Of a stretch of 64,000 nucleotides of DNA, positions 1 through 9,911 are shown one piece after another. The first letter of the stretch is position 1; each line of letters starts with the position of its first letter. This stretch comes from Claveliimonas bilis (lineage in GTDB: Bacteria > Bacillota > Clostridia > Lachnospirales > Lachnospiraceae). The DNA lies in contig NZ_AP024845.1 of NCBI RefSeq assembly GCF_020892095.1, forward strand, positions 2,976,001 through 3,040,000. Direction: 5' to 3'. The position numbers were made by a program, and so were the translations under genes. The notes beneath the pieces were generated by a model that did not search any database, was not told the DNA's origin, and saw only the letters and a list, made by a program, of their open reading frames with translations.

Positions 1-999
1 GAGGCAGGCGAGTCCTGCAAAATCTTCTTCGCTGAAATTCTCCACTTTCTGCGACCAGCGGATGTGTGCCCGGGTAAGGAGCACATTTACCAGTTTGCGG
101 TGAAAAATTCCTCTTAAAAATTCTTCCGCAGTATTGTCGCTCCAGTCTTTTTGCTTCTCTCTGAAGAGGGCGCAGATTTCTGTCTCCTGCATCTCCGGAA
201 GGAAGTCAAGGATGACAGAAACAGGCTTTCCTTCCCGCAGGCCCTCTGCAGCGAACCGGCTCACCTGAAAGACAGGGATACCTGAAAGCCCGTAATCTGT
301 AAATTGAATCTCTCCCTGGTCGGCACACACTGCAGCTCCGTCTGACATAAGAACAATCTTTGCGTCGCTTCTTACGCCGGCCAGCTTCCGAAAAGCAGGA
401 TCATCCGACGTAAGCTGCACCAACGCCGGAAAGACCGGGGTTATGGTATGTCCCAGGCTTTTGGCAAGTTGATATCCGCTGCCGTCAGATCCAAGACCTG
501 GAGAAGCCTTGCCGCCGGCGGCAAGGATCAGCCTGTCAGCTTCAAATCTTTGTTCTTCTCCGTTTTTCCTCGTATATATATCAAATTTTCCTTTAGAAAA
601 AGAAACCTTTTCTACCTTTGTCTGAAGATACGTTTCTACCTGGAGCCGGGCGATTCCAAGAGCCAGTGCTTCCCGGACGGACGATGCCTGATCATTCTTA
701 GGGTAAAGGTAGGTTCCTCTTGCTTTTGTTATAATTCCCAGCTTTCTGAAAAATCTGACGGTATCTTCCGTGCCGAAAGTATGGAGTACCTTCTCTACTG
801 TGTCCGGGTTCCCTCCACGGTAATATTCGGGACTCATGGCAAGGTTTGTAAGATTACAGCGGCCATTTCCGGTAGACAGGATTTTCTTTCCCACCAGTTC
901 TTTTTGTTCCACTAAGGTTACGTCAGCGCCTTTTCCGGCTGCCGCAATGGAGGCTACAAGCCCGGAAGCTCCTCCTCCGATGACAACGGTTCTTCTCAT
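1..999 (-). CDS. NAD(P)/FAD-dependent oxidoreductase, HI0933/BaiN family (C-terminus outside window)
   Basis: The first 333 codons of a flavoprotein are open to the window edge, so the C-terminus is missing. The N-terminus has the dinucleotide-binding motif IGGGASGL (residues 7-14), and the family motif STGNGRCNLTN follows near residue 50, with AAGGKASPGLGSDGSGY further on. These mark the BaiN/HI0933 family, cytosolic flavoproteins that bind FAD; some members reduce bile-acid intermediates but most have no assigned substrate. Its ATG overlaps the stop of the upstream PLP-enzyme gene (ATGA), so the two are probably translated together. The family call is secure; the substrate is unknown. Confidence 0.9.
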   Translation of the reverse strand, partial: MRRTVVIGGGASGLVASIAAAGKGADVTLVEQKELVGKKILSTGNGRCNLTNLAMSPEYYRGGNPDTVEKVLHTFGTEDTVRFFRKLGIITKARGTYLYPKNDQASSVREALALGIARLQVETYLQTKVEKVSFSKGKFDIYTRKNGEEQRFEADRLILAAGGKASPGLGSDGSGYQLAKSLGHTITPVFPALVQLTSDDPAFRKLAGVRSDAKIVLMSDGAAVCADQGEIQFTDYGLSGIPVFQVSRFAAEGLREGKPVSVILDFLPEMQETEICALFREKQKDWSDNTAEEFLRGIFHRKLVNVLLTRAHIRWSQKVENFSEEDFAGLACL

Positions 1000-2288
1000 A
1001 TTTGAACCAATCCTTTCCGAACCATATGTTCCAGAGACATTAAAATGCCAAGTTTGGCGTGAGGCCAGGTCAGGCCTCCCTGAAAATATACTGCGTAGGG
1101 CGGTTTGATGGGACCGTCAGCACTCAGTTCTATGGAAGAACCCTGTACAAAAGCTCCGGCTGCCATGATCACATCGCTGTCATAGCCGGGCATAGCCCAT
1201 GGTTCCGGCGTTACATAGGAATCTACCGGCGCCGCTGCCTGGATGCCCTGGCAGAAAGCGATCACGCCCTCCGGCGTGCCAAGCTCTACCGCCTGAATAA
1301 TATCGTGCCTGCTCTCGGAGCCGTCAGGCACTACCGGAAATCCCAGAGATTCATAAAGGTTGGCCGCAAGGATCGCTCCTTTAAGGGCGCTTGCCACCAC
1401 GGTCGGCGCAAGGAAAAGCCCCTGGTAAAAGGACTGCATCACCCCCAGAGAAGCCCCCACTTCCCGGCCAAGTCCGGGAGAGGTCAGACGGTATCCGCAG
1501 TTTTCAATCAGATCCGTTCTGCCGGCAACATAACCGCCGATGGGCGCAAGTCCTCCGCCCGGATTTTTGATAAGGGATCCCACGACCATATCTGCTCCCA
1601 CATCACTGGGTTCTATTGTCTCTACAAATTCACCATAACAGTTGTCAACCATACAGATAACATCCGGTTTGATCTTTTTTACAAAAGCGATCAATTCCCC
1701 AATCTGGGCGACGGAAAAACTCGGTCTTGTCTGATATCCCTTTGACCGCTGAATGGTAATTAATTTTGTTTTTTCATGAATGGCTTTTTCAATGTTCTCA
1801 TAGTCAAAACTTCCGTCCGGCTTAAGATCCACCTGGCGGTAAGTAATACCATATTCTGCCAGGGATCCCGCTGACGGGCGGATACCGATCACTTCCTCCA
1901 ATGTATCATATGGTTTCCCTGCCGGAGAGAGCAACTCGTCTCCCGGCCTTAAGTTCGCTCCAAGAGCAAGGGCAAGAGCGTGCGTTCCGCAGGCAATCTG
2001 GGGCCGCACAAGAGTAGCCTCTGTATGAAATACATCAGCGTATACTTTTTCTAAAGTATCCCGCCCCTGATCGTCATATCCATATCCGCTGGCATAATGA
2101 AAACACCCCTCACTGACACGGTTTTTCTGCATAGCACCGATCACTTTGAGCTGATTGTACTCCGCCGTTCGGTCAATGGCTTCAAACCGCTCCTTTAACT
2201 TTAGTTCCGCCTGCTTTCCAAACTCCAAAACCTTTTTCGAAATCCCCAGGCTTTCATACATTTCTTCTATATCATTGATCTTTTGCAT
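996..2288 (-). CDS. Methionine gamma-lyase family protein (aluminum-resistance/YnbB type PLP enzyme)
   Basis: A 430-residue fold-type I PLP enzyme of the Met_gamma_lyase family (B. subtilis YnbB-like, often annotated as aluminum resistance protein). The likely PLP lysine lies in SLIKNPGGGLAPIGG, and the substrate and cofactor loop VDNCYGEFVE precedes it. Longer starts exist upstream (2312), but AGGAGAAA sits just before the ATG at 2288 (MQKIND), so that start is preferred. The stop overlaps the start of the flavoprotein gene at 999. Real substrates of this family are poorly known; C-S lyase activity on a sulfur amino acid is inferred from family membership. Confidence 0.88.
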   Translation of the reverse strand: MQKINDIEEMYESLGISKKVLEFGKQAELKLKERFEAIDRTAEYNQLKVIGAMQKNRVSEGCFHYASGYGYDDQGRDTLEKVYADVFHTEATLVRPQIACGTHALALALGANLRPGDELLSPAGKPYDTLEEVIGIRPSAGSLAEYGITYRQVDLKPDGSFDYENIEKAIHEKTKLITIQRSKGYQTRPSFSVAQIGELIAFVKKIKPDVICMVDNCYGEFVETIEPSDVGADMVVGSLIKNPGGGLAPIGGYVAGRTDLIENCGYRLTSPGLGREVGASLGVMQSFYQGLFLAPTVVASALKGAILAANLYESLGFPVVPDGSESRHDIIQAVELGTPEGVIAFCQGIQAAAPVDSYVTPEPWAMPGYDSDVIMAAGAFVQGSSIELSADGPIKPPYAVYFQGGLTWPHAKLGILMSLEHMVRKGLVQI

Positions 2289-2319
2289 TATCTGTTTTCT
2301 CCTCATTATCATGGCATTT

Positions 2320-2640
2320 TTATCGATGTTCTCCCCTTGTCATAGCAGCCATGATCTTTGTTTTCATCTCGGCGCACTGCGCATCAAACTCCGGATTTAA
2401 AGCCGGGATTTCACGCATGATATCTGCAGCTTCCCTGTATCTGTACATATCATACAGGATTCCCGCACGGTTCAGATTGAACATTGCCCTCTCCCCCTTT
2501 GTGCGGATCAGCGGTTCCAGAGCCAACAGCTCCTGATAGGTTTTCTCACTGTTGCGGCTGTGGGCGTACAGCTCCATCAAAGGATTCATCCTCTTTAAAA
2601 ATTTCGATCCTCCAAAACCTCCAAATAATTTTTTTAACAT
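2320..2640 (-). CDS. Small TPR-like helical protein of unknown function
   Basis: A protein of about 106 residues beginning MLKKLFGGFGG, with a predicted helix-turn-helix-repeat character (alternating ELLALEPLIRTKGERAMFNL and AGILYDMYRYREAADIMR segments) that resembles a pair of tetratricopeptide-like repeats. I do not recognise a named family. GGGGAG lies upstream. The ATG at 2640 has better spacing than the ATG at 2646. It lies between the miaA end and the PLP-enzyme gene on the same strand with short gaps, so it may be part of the same transcript. The gene call is good; the function is unknown. Confidence 0.7.
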   Translation of the reverse strand: MLKKLFGGFGGSKFLKRMNPLMELYAHSRNSEKTYQELLALEPLIRTKGERAMFNLNRAGILYDMYRYREAADIMREIPALNPEFDAQCAEMKTKIMAAMTRGEHR

Positions 2641-2680
2641 TTCCATCGCTCCCCTTTTGTATCTTAAATCTTATTTCCCT

Positions 2681-3610
2681 CTATATGTAATAAGAAAGAA
2701 CTGCCTCCCTTATTTTCGTTTCATCATAATCGTAATCCGGTTTATGGAGCCAGATCACATCCCGCTCCCTTTTGAACCAGGTAATCTGTCTTTTGGCAAA
2801 ATGACGGGTGTCTCTTTTGATCTTGTATACAGCTTCATCCAAGGTATATTCCCCTTCCAGATGAGAAAGGATTTCCTTATATCCCAACCCCTGCATAGAT
2901 ACCATCGCGCTGTCGCATCCCATTTCTTTTAATTTTCGTACCTCCTCTACAAGCCCTTCCTCCATCATCAGATCAACTCTTCTATTGATCCCGGCATAGA
3001 GATGTTCCCTTTCGTCGTTCAATACAAAATATTTAAAATCATACGGAGAGGTTCTCTTTCGCTCCTCCTCATTGTGCTCTGACATTTTTTTGCCGGTCTG
3101 ATAATAAAATTCCAGAGCGCGGATCACCCTCTTCACATTATTAAAATGAATCTGGGAAGCCGCCTTTTCATCTACTTCCACAAGTCTTGAATGAAGCGCT
3201 TCTGCTCCATTTTCACGGGCATAATTTTCCAGATCCTTTCTCAAAGAAGAATCCTCATTATTTTCTGTAAAATGAATGTCATACAAAAGCGCCTGAATAT
3301 AGAACCCCGTTCCGCCTGTTACAATAGGAATATGTCCCCGTTCCCAGATTTCCTCAAGCGCTTCACGCGCCATTTTCTGGAAACGTACCACATTAAAATC
3401 TTCCCAGGGATCCAGCACATCGATCAGATGATGTGGAATCCCCTGCCGTTCTTCTTCACGTATCTTCGCCGTACCGATATCCATGTATCGGTATACCTGC
3501 ATGGAATCGGCGGAGACGATCTCTCCGTCTAACTCTTTCGCAAGAGAGAGAGACAGACTTGTTTTCCCTACGGCGGTAGGGCCTGTCAATATGACCAATG
3601 GCCTTTTCAT
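2681..3610 (-). CDS. miaA: tRNA dimethylallyltransferase
   Basis: 309 residues, full length for MiaA, which transfers a dimethylallyl group to N6 of A37 in tRNAs reading UNN codons. Visible features are the P-loop GPTAVGKT (residues 10-17), the SADSMQVYRYMDIGTAK substrate region, the DVLDPWEDFNV loop and the GGTGFYIQALL motif. The start overlaps the mutL stop by one base (TAATG), the usual coupled arrangement. MiaB, encoded about 7 kb upstream on the same strand, methylthiolates the MiaA product, so both enzymes of the ms2i6A37 pathway are here. Confidence 0.97.
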   Translation of the reverse strand: MKRPLVILTGPTAVGKTSLSLSLAKELDGEIVSADSMQVYRYMDIGTAKIREEERQGIPHHLIDVLDPWEDFNVVRFQKMAREALEEIWERGHIPIVTGGTGFYIQALLYDIHFTENNEDSSLRKDLENYARENGAEALHSRLVEVDEKAASQIHFNNVKRVIRALEFYYQTGKKMSEHNEEERKRTSPYDFKYFVLNDEREHLYAGINRRVDLMMEEGLVEEVRKLKEMGCDSAMVSMQGLGYKEILSHLEGEYTLDEAVYKIKRDTRHFAKRQITWFKRERDVIWLHKPDYDYDETKIREAVLSYYI

Positions 3611-5300
3611 TACACGATCCTCTTAAACTTTTTCTCCAGCTCCCGTTTGCTCATTGCAATGATGGTTGGTCTTCCATGAGGGCAGTGATAGGGATTCTCC
3701 AGCTTCAAAAGCTCGCCTATCAGAGTTTCTGCTTCTTTTGCAGAAATCTGCATCTTCCCTTTTACCGCTGCCTTACAGGACATGGACGCAATCTTTTCAT
3801 CAATGATATCCGGTGCCAGTCCAGTATAAATCTCATCGGATAAGCTGTCAATCATCTCCATGAGCAATTCTTTTTTTGCAATATCAAATAAATTGTCAGG
3901 AACTGCCCGGACTGCATAGGAATCCTGCCCAAATTCTTCTATTTCAAAGCCGATCCTTTCAAACCTGTCCATATAGGTATTTAAAAGCTGTGCTTCCTGC
4001 ATAGACAGATTTAAAATAATGGGCGGGCTGATATTCTGAGATGTAAATTCCCTTGTTTTCATTCCGGCAAGCGTCTTTTCATAGAGCACTCTTTCGTGGG
4101 CAGCATGCTGGTCGATAATATACAGATTGTCTTTGTACTGCACAAGCCAGTATGTATCAAAAACCTGCCCGATAATTTTATGTTCCGGTACAGAAGCCTT
4201 ACTTAAAAGCTTATCTTCAAAGAGATTCATCTGCCGGTTGGACAGGGATTCCGGTTCTGAAGCTTTTCTGTAATTTACTGCTTCCATGATCCGGTCTTTT
4301 TGTCTGTCAGGCTTGAATATTTCACCTTGTTCCTTTACTTCTGCAGAAGAATTTTGCTGATGATAGGAAAGAACCCTCTCCCGCATCTTCTTCATAAAAT
4401 AATCCAAGTCTCTTTGTGGAGGATTTTCGCGGAGCGCGCTCTGTTTTTCGCTGTTGGATGAGTTGGAATTTTGGAGTACACTCTGTTTTTGATAGAGTGT
4501 ACTCTGTTTCTTGACGTTTTCGTTTGTATCAAAACCGACCGCGCTCTGTTTTTCGGGTGCTTTTTCTGTGACAGATGGCGGTTCGGGCACTTCCACCTCC
4601 GGAATCAGTTCCTCCTGATGAAGAGCCCGCCCTACTGCTTCACTGACGGCTTTATATATCTCCTGCTGGTTCTGAAAACGGATCTCCATTTTTGTGGGAT
4701 GTACGTTGACATCAATCGCTTGTGTATCTGCCGTCAGATGCAGTACAGTAAAAGGATACTTGTGCTGCATCTGAAAATCTTTATAAGCGTCCTCAATGGC
4801 TTTGGCTATAATATTGCTTTTTATATAGCGCCCGTTTATAAAATAGTTTTCAAAATTGCGGTTTCCCCGTGAGATCAGCGGTTCTCCAATATATCCCCTG
4901 ATCTTCAGCCCTTCTGTTTCACAGTTCACTTCCAGAAGGTGTCCGGCAATTTCTCTTCCATATATATGATAAATGACATCCTTCAGATTTCCGTTGCCTG
5001 ATGTGTGGATTTTTGACTGACCGTTATTATAGAACTGAAAGGAAATTTCAGGGTGAGAAAGGGCAAGGCGCATAACGAGATCTCCCACATGGCTCGCTTC
5101 TGTCATAGCTGTTTTTAAAAATTTCCGCCGCGCCGGAGTATTATAAAAGAGCTGTCTTACAAGAAATGTGGTGCCGTCCGGCGCGCCTGTATCCTCGAAA
5201 GCCGCTTCTCTTCCACCCTCGATCCGATAGGAGGATCCGAATGTATTTTCCTTCGTCTTTGTAATCAGTTCCACCTGGGATACAGCGGCAATACTTAAAA

Positions 5301-5317
5301 AAGTGTCTTCGACACTT
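5301..5317. repeat. Perfect hairpin at the IS91-like left end
   Basis: Arms AAGTGTC and GACACTT with a TTC loop, five bases inside the left insertion border. A second hairpin, CCCCTCAA-TC-TTGAGGGG, follows at 5329-5346. Terminal hairpins are typical recognition structures for HUH transposases; that role is inferred. Confidence 0.7.
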
Positions 5318-5389
5318 CAACTCCCCCGCCCCTCAATCTTGAGGGGATTAGGGGTTTCTTTTTGTGTCTTTTTCCTTCATAATAGTCTT

Positions 5390-6571
5390 ATGAATATCTT
5401 ACAGAAGATTTTTACAGACCATTTTGAAGAAATGCTCTATATCCAACATCCTCGTGACTCTGTCATCGAAAATGTAGAAAAAATGATCCATTGCGGCGAT
5501 CCCTCTTTTGGTGGCACCATGTATGCCTGCCCTTCCTGCGGTAATCTTAAGTTTCTCCCTTTTCGCTGTCACTCCCGCTTCTGTCCTTCCTGCGGTAACA
5601 TGTATTCCATTGACAGGACTACCTCGATGTCTTTTAAAATCATCCATGTCCAGCATCGCCATTGTGTGTTTACCATTGCCAGAGAACTCCGTCCTCTGTT
5701 CCTGCAGGACCGTTCGCTCTTAAATTGCCTCTTTTCTGCTGTCAACCGCGTCGTCTCCCGTATGTTCCTCAAAGATAACTATGCTGAACGCTTTACTCCT
5801 GGTTTTATCTGTGTCCTTCATACCTTTGGCAGGGATCTGAAATGGAATCCTCATATCCATTGTCTCGTTTCCGAAGGCGGCGTTGGCCTCTCTCTGCGCT
5901 GGCGCCACAAAAAGCACTTCAACTACAAACTCCTGCGGGATTCTTTCCAGACCGTTCTTCTCAACGAATTACATTCCAGGATCGGTGACCCTTTTAAAAA
6001 GCTTAAGGCTTCTGTCTATGCCGATCACAAAAATGGTTTTTACGTCCGGGCCTTACCCAACAAATGTAATCCATCTCACGTGATCAAGTACATTGGCCGT
6101 TATCTCGGACGCCCTGTGATCGCAACCTCCCGCATTGATTCTTATGATGGCGAATTTGTTACCTTTCATTATCATCGGCATGAAGATGAAAAACTGGTCT
6201 CTGAAACCATCCCGGTCCTTGATTTCATAGCCAGGCTTACCCAGCATATCCCGGAAAAACATTTCAAAATGATCCGTTACTATGGCATCTATGCCAGGCA
6301 CCGTAAATCTGACAAATACCTCCGCCGGGCTATTTCAAGGGAAAAGCATAAGATATTTCTTTCTTTTAACCGTTGGCGGGATTCCATCCTGCATTCCTTC
6401 GGATATGATCCTTTAAAGTGTCCTTCCTGTGGTACGACCATGCTTTTTCTTGAATTATATTTCAACCACAGACCGGTTCCTTTGCATGAATTATACGAAA
6501 AGGTTATGCGAAAGCATCGGTGCCGGGCTCCTGCCTCTTTTTCTTTTCTTCCATCGTCTCCTTCTGCGTGA
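5390..6571 (+). CDS. IS91-family transposase (Y-type HUH)
   Basis: 393 residues from MNILQKIFTDHF. The N-terminal zinc-binding domain shows CPSCGN...CHSRFCPSCGN, a four-cysteine ribbon (Zn_Tnp_IS91 type). The HUH motif is NPHIHCLVSEGG, and the candidate catalytic tyrosine lies in KYIGRYLGRP. A further CPSCG pair lies near the C-terminus. Such enzymes nick and rejoin single DNA strands through a phosphotyrosine link. An in-frame extension to 5303 exists but starts inside the terminal hairpin, so the internal ATG is preferred, although no strong ribosome site precedes it. It appears complete, so the element may still be active. Confidence 0.92.
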   Translation: MNILQKIFTDHFEEMLYIQHPRDSVIENVEKMIHCGDPSFGGTMYACPSCGNLKFLPFRCHSRFCPSCGNMYSIDRTTSMSFKIIHVQHRHCVFTIARELRPLFLQDRSLLNCLFSAVNRVVSRMFLKDNYAERFTPGFICVLHTFGRDLKWNPHIHCLVSEGGVGLSLRWRHKKHFNYKLLRDSFQTVLLNELHSRIGDPFKKLKASVYADHKNGFYVRALPNKCNPSHVIKYIGRYLGRPVIATSRIDSYDGEFVTFHYHRHEDEKLVSETIPVLDFIARLTQHIPEKHFKMIRYYGIYARHRKSDKYLRRAISREKHKIFLSFNRWRDSILHSFGYDPLKCPSCGTTMLFLELYFNHRPVPLHELYEKVMRKHRCRAPASFSFLPSSPSA

Positions 6572-6596
6572 TACAATCAATATATCTGATACAGAA

Positions 6597-6806
6597 ATGG
6601 AGGCGGACAATATCAAACGAATTACTGAGGCAGAACTTGCAAAGGAACTTCGGGAACAGTATATAAAAAATCCTCCAGAAGGTATGACCTCTGATGAAAT
6701 CCGTGATATGAGCGACGATGACCTTTTGGACATGGATTATTTCTTACACGAATTTGACGATCTGGATGATGACGGTTTTGGCGAAGAAGGTTTTTATATT
6801 TTCTAA
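6597..6806 (+). CDS. Small acidic protein carried by the IS91-like element
   Basis: 69 codons from ATG at 6597 give a very acidic peptide (MSDDDLLDMDYFLHEFDDLD and similar) with a helical EAELAKELREQY start. It lies 25 bp after the transposase stop, inside the insertion and before the right-end hairpins, so it belongs to the element. I do not recognise a family. A role as transposase modulator or passenger is possible but unproven; no clear ribosome site is seen. Confidence 0.5.
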   Translation: MEADNIKRITEAELAKELREQYIKNPPEGMTSDEIRDMSDDDLLDMDYFLHEFDDLDDDGFGEEGFYIF

Positions 6807-6828
6807 AACAAAATCGTCTGTTTCCTAT

Positions 6829-6880
6829 GCCCGCCTTTGTGCGGGCTAGTTTCATTCAAGAGTTCAGCAAAAGTTGAACT
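6829..6880. repeat. Hairpins at the IS91-like right end
   Basis: GCCCGC (6829-6834) pairs with GCGGGC (6841-6846), and AGTTCA (6861-6866) pairs with TGAACT (6875-6880), just inside the right border. They probably serve as end-recognition and/or transcription-stop structures of the element. Confidence 0.6.
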
Positions 6881-7196
6881 TTCCTATAAAGGGACAAAGC
6901 CTCCCCGCGGAATCCCAGGGAGGCAATATGGGCAAGATCCTCCGCTGTACGGATCTTGCTGGTAGAATGACGGAGGAAGGCATTTGGTATATCTTCTTTT
7001 TCAATGCCGCAGCCATTGTCCGTCACTCGTATGAAAGAAATCCCGCCTTCTTTTATCTCTACTGCAATGGAGGTTGCTCCTGCATCTATGGCGTTTTCCG
7101 TCAGCTCTTTTACAATGGATGCCGGCCTTTCGATCACTTCTCCTGCTGCGATCTTATCAATCGTCACCTGGTCTAAAACCTGTATTCTGCTCATAT

Positions 7197-9842
7197 CTAC
7201 CACCTGTTCTTTAATTTGTTCTGAAGCTGGTACAAAGTATTCAGTGCGTCTATGGGAGTCAGATGACTGACATCCAGATTTTTTATCTCTTCCAGTACAT
7301 CGTCATCTTTTACTGTATCAAACAAGGACATCTGAGCCAGATCCACTTCATCATATTTTTTGGCCTTTTTCCTCGGCTCATGTCCTCCCACAGCAATATC
7401 TTTTACTCTTGTTGTGATATCTGCATAGGAAAGCTCTTCTGCAATTTCCCTTGCTCTTGTTGTGACAGATTCCGGCACTCCGGCAAGTTTTGCAACCTGG
7501 ATTCCATAACTCCGGTCTGCGCCTCCTTTTACAATTTTCCTCAAGAATACAATATCATCGCCCTTTTCCTTTACTGCAATACAATAGTTGTTTACGTTAT
7601 CAATCTTACCTTCCAGCTCAGTCAGCTCATGATAATGGGTTGCAAAAAGTGTTTTTGCACCAAGAAGCCGTGTGTTGCTGATATGTTCAATCACAGCCCA
7701 CGCAATGCTAAGTCCGTCAAAGGTACTGGTTCCTCTTCCGATCTCATCCAGGATCAGCAGGCTGTTTCGTGTGGCGTTTCTTAAAATGTTGGCAACTTCG
7801 GTCATTTCCACCATAAATGTACTCTGTCCGGACGCCAGATCATCTGAAGCGCCTACTCTGGTAAAAATCCGGTCTACAATGCCGATATCAGCACTGGAAG
7901 CCGGTACAAAGCAGCCAACCTGCGCCATCAGCACGATCAGTGCTGTCTGACGCATATAGGTAGATTTTCCCGCCATATTGGGACCTGTTATAATAGAAAT
8001 CCGATTCTTTTTATCATCCAGATATGTATCATTGGCAATGAACATGTCATTTGGGATCATCTGCTCTACGACCGGATGCCGCCCGTCTTTAATATTGATG
8101 ACTCCTTTTTCATTGATTTTGGGGCGGACATAGCGGTTTCTTTCTGCCACAAGCGCAAGGGAGGCCAGAGTATCCAGTTCCGCCACAGCTTTGGCAGTTT
8201 TTTGTATTCTCACAACTTCCTGTCCGATGGCATCTCTCACCTGGCAGTACAGTTCATATTCCAAAGCATAAAGCTTATCCTCCGCTCCGAGAATGGTATC
8301 TTCCAGCTCCTTCAGGCGCGGAATAATGTATCGCTCCGCATTTGCCAGCGTCTGCTTTCTTGTGTAGTATTCCGGCACCAGATGTTTAAAAGAATTGGTA
8401 ACCTCAAGATAGTAACCAAATACTTTATTATAACGGATACGAAGATTCTTGATTCCTGTCTTTTCCCTTTCTTCCTCCTCCAATTTTGCAAGCCAGTCTT
8501 TTCCTTCTGTCTTGGCATGGCGGAGGCGGTCCACTTCTTCATTGTAACCTTCCCGAATGATCCCGCCCTCTTTCATGGCAATAGGCGGCTCCTCGCAGAT
8601 TGCAGCGGAAATCAGCCTGCAAAGATCTTCAAGGGGATCAAGATTGTTATAAAGCTTCTTAAGAAGCGGACTTTTCATATCCTCCAGGATACAGCGGATG
8701 TGAGGAAGCATAGACAGAGAACTTCCAAAAGCAGTCAGATCTCTCGGATTTGCTGATCTGTAGGCTACTTTGCTAAGAAGTCTTTCCAGGTCATAGATGG
8801 GAGAAAGGTATTCACGCATCTCTTCTCTGCATATGGCATTGTCCTTTAATTCCTCTACCGCATCCAAACGTTCCACAATCGCTTTTTTCTCAATCAGAGG
8901 CTGTTCCAGCATACTCCGAAGTGTTCTTGCCCCCATGGCAGTCTTTGTCTTATCAAGCACCCACAAAAGGGATCCTCTTTTCTGCTTTTCCCGCAAGGTT
9001 TCACACAGCTCCAGATTTCTTCGGCTTGAACTGTCTAAAAGCATATATTTTCCTGTTGTGTATCCGGTCAGTCTTGTAAACTGGCAAAGGTCTGTCTTCT
9101 GAGTCTCCTTCAGATATACAAAAAGGGCGCCGGCGCCGATCACGCCGCAGTCATAATCAGCAAGGCCCAGTCCTTCCAGGGAACTGGTTTTAAAATGCTC
9201 AAGAAGTGTTCTTTTGCAGATCGCGTCATCAAAATACCATGAATCCAGTGCATAGATAGTAATTCCAAGACGCTCTTTCAGATCATCAAGATCCATACCG
9301 CTCATGTAGAAAGCCTCATTGCAGACAAGTTCAGATGGCATAAACCGGCTGATCTCGTCAAACAGTTTACTGCTCTCATCCAGCTCTGTGACAAAATAAT
9401 CTCCTGTGGTTACATCTGCAACTGACACTCCGTACCGGTCTCCTATGTAAGCGACACACATGATATAATTATTTTTCGTTTCATCCAGAGCCTGTGTGTC
9501 CAGATTTGTCCCCGGCGTTACAATACGGACAACCTCACGGCGCACAATCCCCTTCGCTGTGGCCGGATCCTCCATCTGCTCACATATTGCCACTTTATAC
9601 CCCTTGGAAACAAGGCGGTTCAGATAACTGTCCACAGCATGATAAGGGACACCACACATGGGTGCCCGCTCTTCCAGCCCGCAGTTTTTTCCGGTCAGTG
9701 TGATTTCCAGTTCTCTGGATGCGGTCAGTGCATCCTCAAAAAACATTTCATAAAAGTCACCAAGTCTATAAAACAAAATGCAGTCTTTATATTCTTTTTT
9801 CGTCTCCATATACTGCTGCATCATTGGGGTTAATTCTGCCAT
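7197..9842 (-). CDS. mutS: DNA mismatch repair protein MutS
   Basis: 881 residues, full length. The mismatch-contact F-x-E motif is FYE (residues 30-32), the ATPase domain has Walker [10 protein letters not shown], and Walker B is [16 protein letters not shown]. MutS binds base mismatches and small loops and recruits MutL. The ATG has AAAGGAG eight bases upstream. The gene is intact although its partner mutL directly downstream is broken, so recognition without MutL-dependent processing is predicted in this strain. Confidence 0.98.
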   Translation of the reverse strand: MAELTPMMQQYMETKKEYKDCILFYRLGDFYEMFFEDALTASRELEITLTGKNCGLEERAPMCGVPYHAVDSYLNRLVSKGYKVAICEQMEDPATAKGIVRREVVRIVTPGTNLDTQALDETKNNYIMCVAYIGDRYGVSVADVTTGDYFVTELDESSKLFDEISRFMPSELVCNEAFYMSGMDLDDLKERLGITIYALDSWYFDDAICKRTLLEHFKTSSLEGLGLADYDCGVIGAGALFVYLKETQKTDLCQFTRLTGYTTGKYMLLDSSSRRNLELCETLREKQKRGSLLWVLDKTKTAMGARTLRSMLEQPLIEKKAIVERLDAVEELKDNAICREEMREYLSPIYDLERLLSKVAYRSANPRDLTAFGSSLSMLPHIRCILEDMKSPLLKKLYNNLDPLEDLCRLISAAICEEPPIAMKEGGIIREGYNEEVDRLRHAKTEGKDWLAKLEEEEREKTGIKNLRIRYNKVFGYYLEVTNSFKHLVPEYYTRKQTLANAERYIIPRLKELEDTILGAEDKLYALEYELYCQVRDAIGQEVVRIQKTAKAVAELDTLASLALVAERNRYVRPKINEKGVINIKDGRHPVVEQMIPNDMFIANDTYLDDKKNRISIITGPNMAGKSTYMRQTALIVLMAQVGCFVPASSADIGIVDRIFTRVGASDDLASGQSTFMVEMTEVANILRNATRNSLLILDEIGRGTSTFDGLSIAWAVIEHISNTRLLGAKTLFATHYHELTELEGKIDNVNNYCIAVKEKGDDIVFLRKIVKGGADRSYGIQVAKLAGVPESVTTRAREIAEELSYADITTRVKDIAVGGHEPRKKAKKYDEVDLAQMSLFDTVKDDDVLEEIKNLDVSHLTPIDALNTLYQLQNKLKNRW

Positions 9843-9882
9843 CTAAGTACTCCTTTTTGTGCTTAATCTTTTGTGCTCATTT

Positions 9883-9911
9883 AGTATAGCATATTTTTCC
9901 CCAAAGTTAAA
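9883..9911 (-). promoter_or_regulatory. Probable sigma-A promoter for mutS
   Basis: On the minus strand TATACT (9883-9888) lies 17 bp from a weak -35 TTTAAC (9906-9911), about 40 bp upstream of the mutS ATG. The -35 fits poorly and overlaps the end of the upstream gene. Confidence 0.45.

Larger units (their letters stand above)
5296..6891 (+). mobile_element. IS91-family (HUH) insertion sequence inside mutL
   Basis: A 1,596-bp insert whose borders are set by the restored mutL frame: chromosomal atact (ending 5295) and ggacaaagc (from 6892) join exactly. No target duplication is visible, as expected for HUH single-strand transposition. It carries a transposase and a small acidic open frame on the plus strand, opposite to mutL. 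Both ends have hairpin-forming sequence: 5301-5317 and 5329-5346 at the left, 6829-6846 and 6861-6880 at the right. The one-base placement of the borders is uncertain. Confidence 0.9.
3610..7194 (-). pseudogene. mutL: DNA mismatch repair protein MutL, split by an IS91-family insertion
   Basis: The N-terminal part (start ATG at 7194, MSRIQVLDQ) carries the GHKL ATPase motifs, including the E and N of [16 protein letters not shown] and the start of GFRGEALS. At 6891 the frame runs into the insertion and stops about 12 codons later. The C-terminal part resumes on the other side of the insert as SIAAVSQVEL and continues to the stop at 3610, including TTFLVRQLFYNTPARRKFL and the C-terminal CPHGRP motif. 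Removing 5296-6891 restores GEALSSIAAVS in one frame. The linker has several KQS-containing short repeats. As written no full MutL can be made, and an N-terminal peptide alone would lack the C-terminal dimerisation and endonuclease part. The ATG follows the mutS stop with AGGTGG as ribosome site. Confidence 0.95.
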
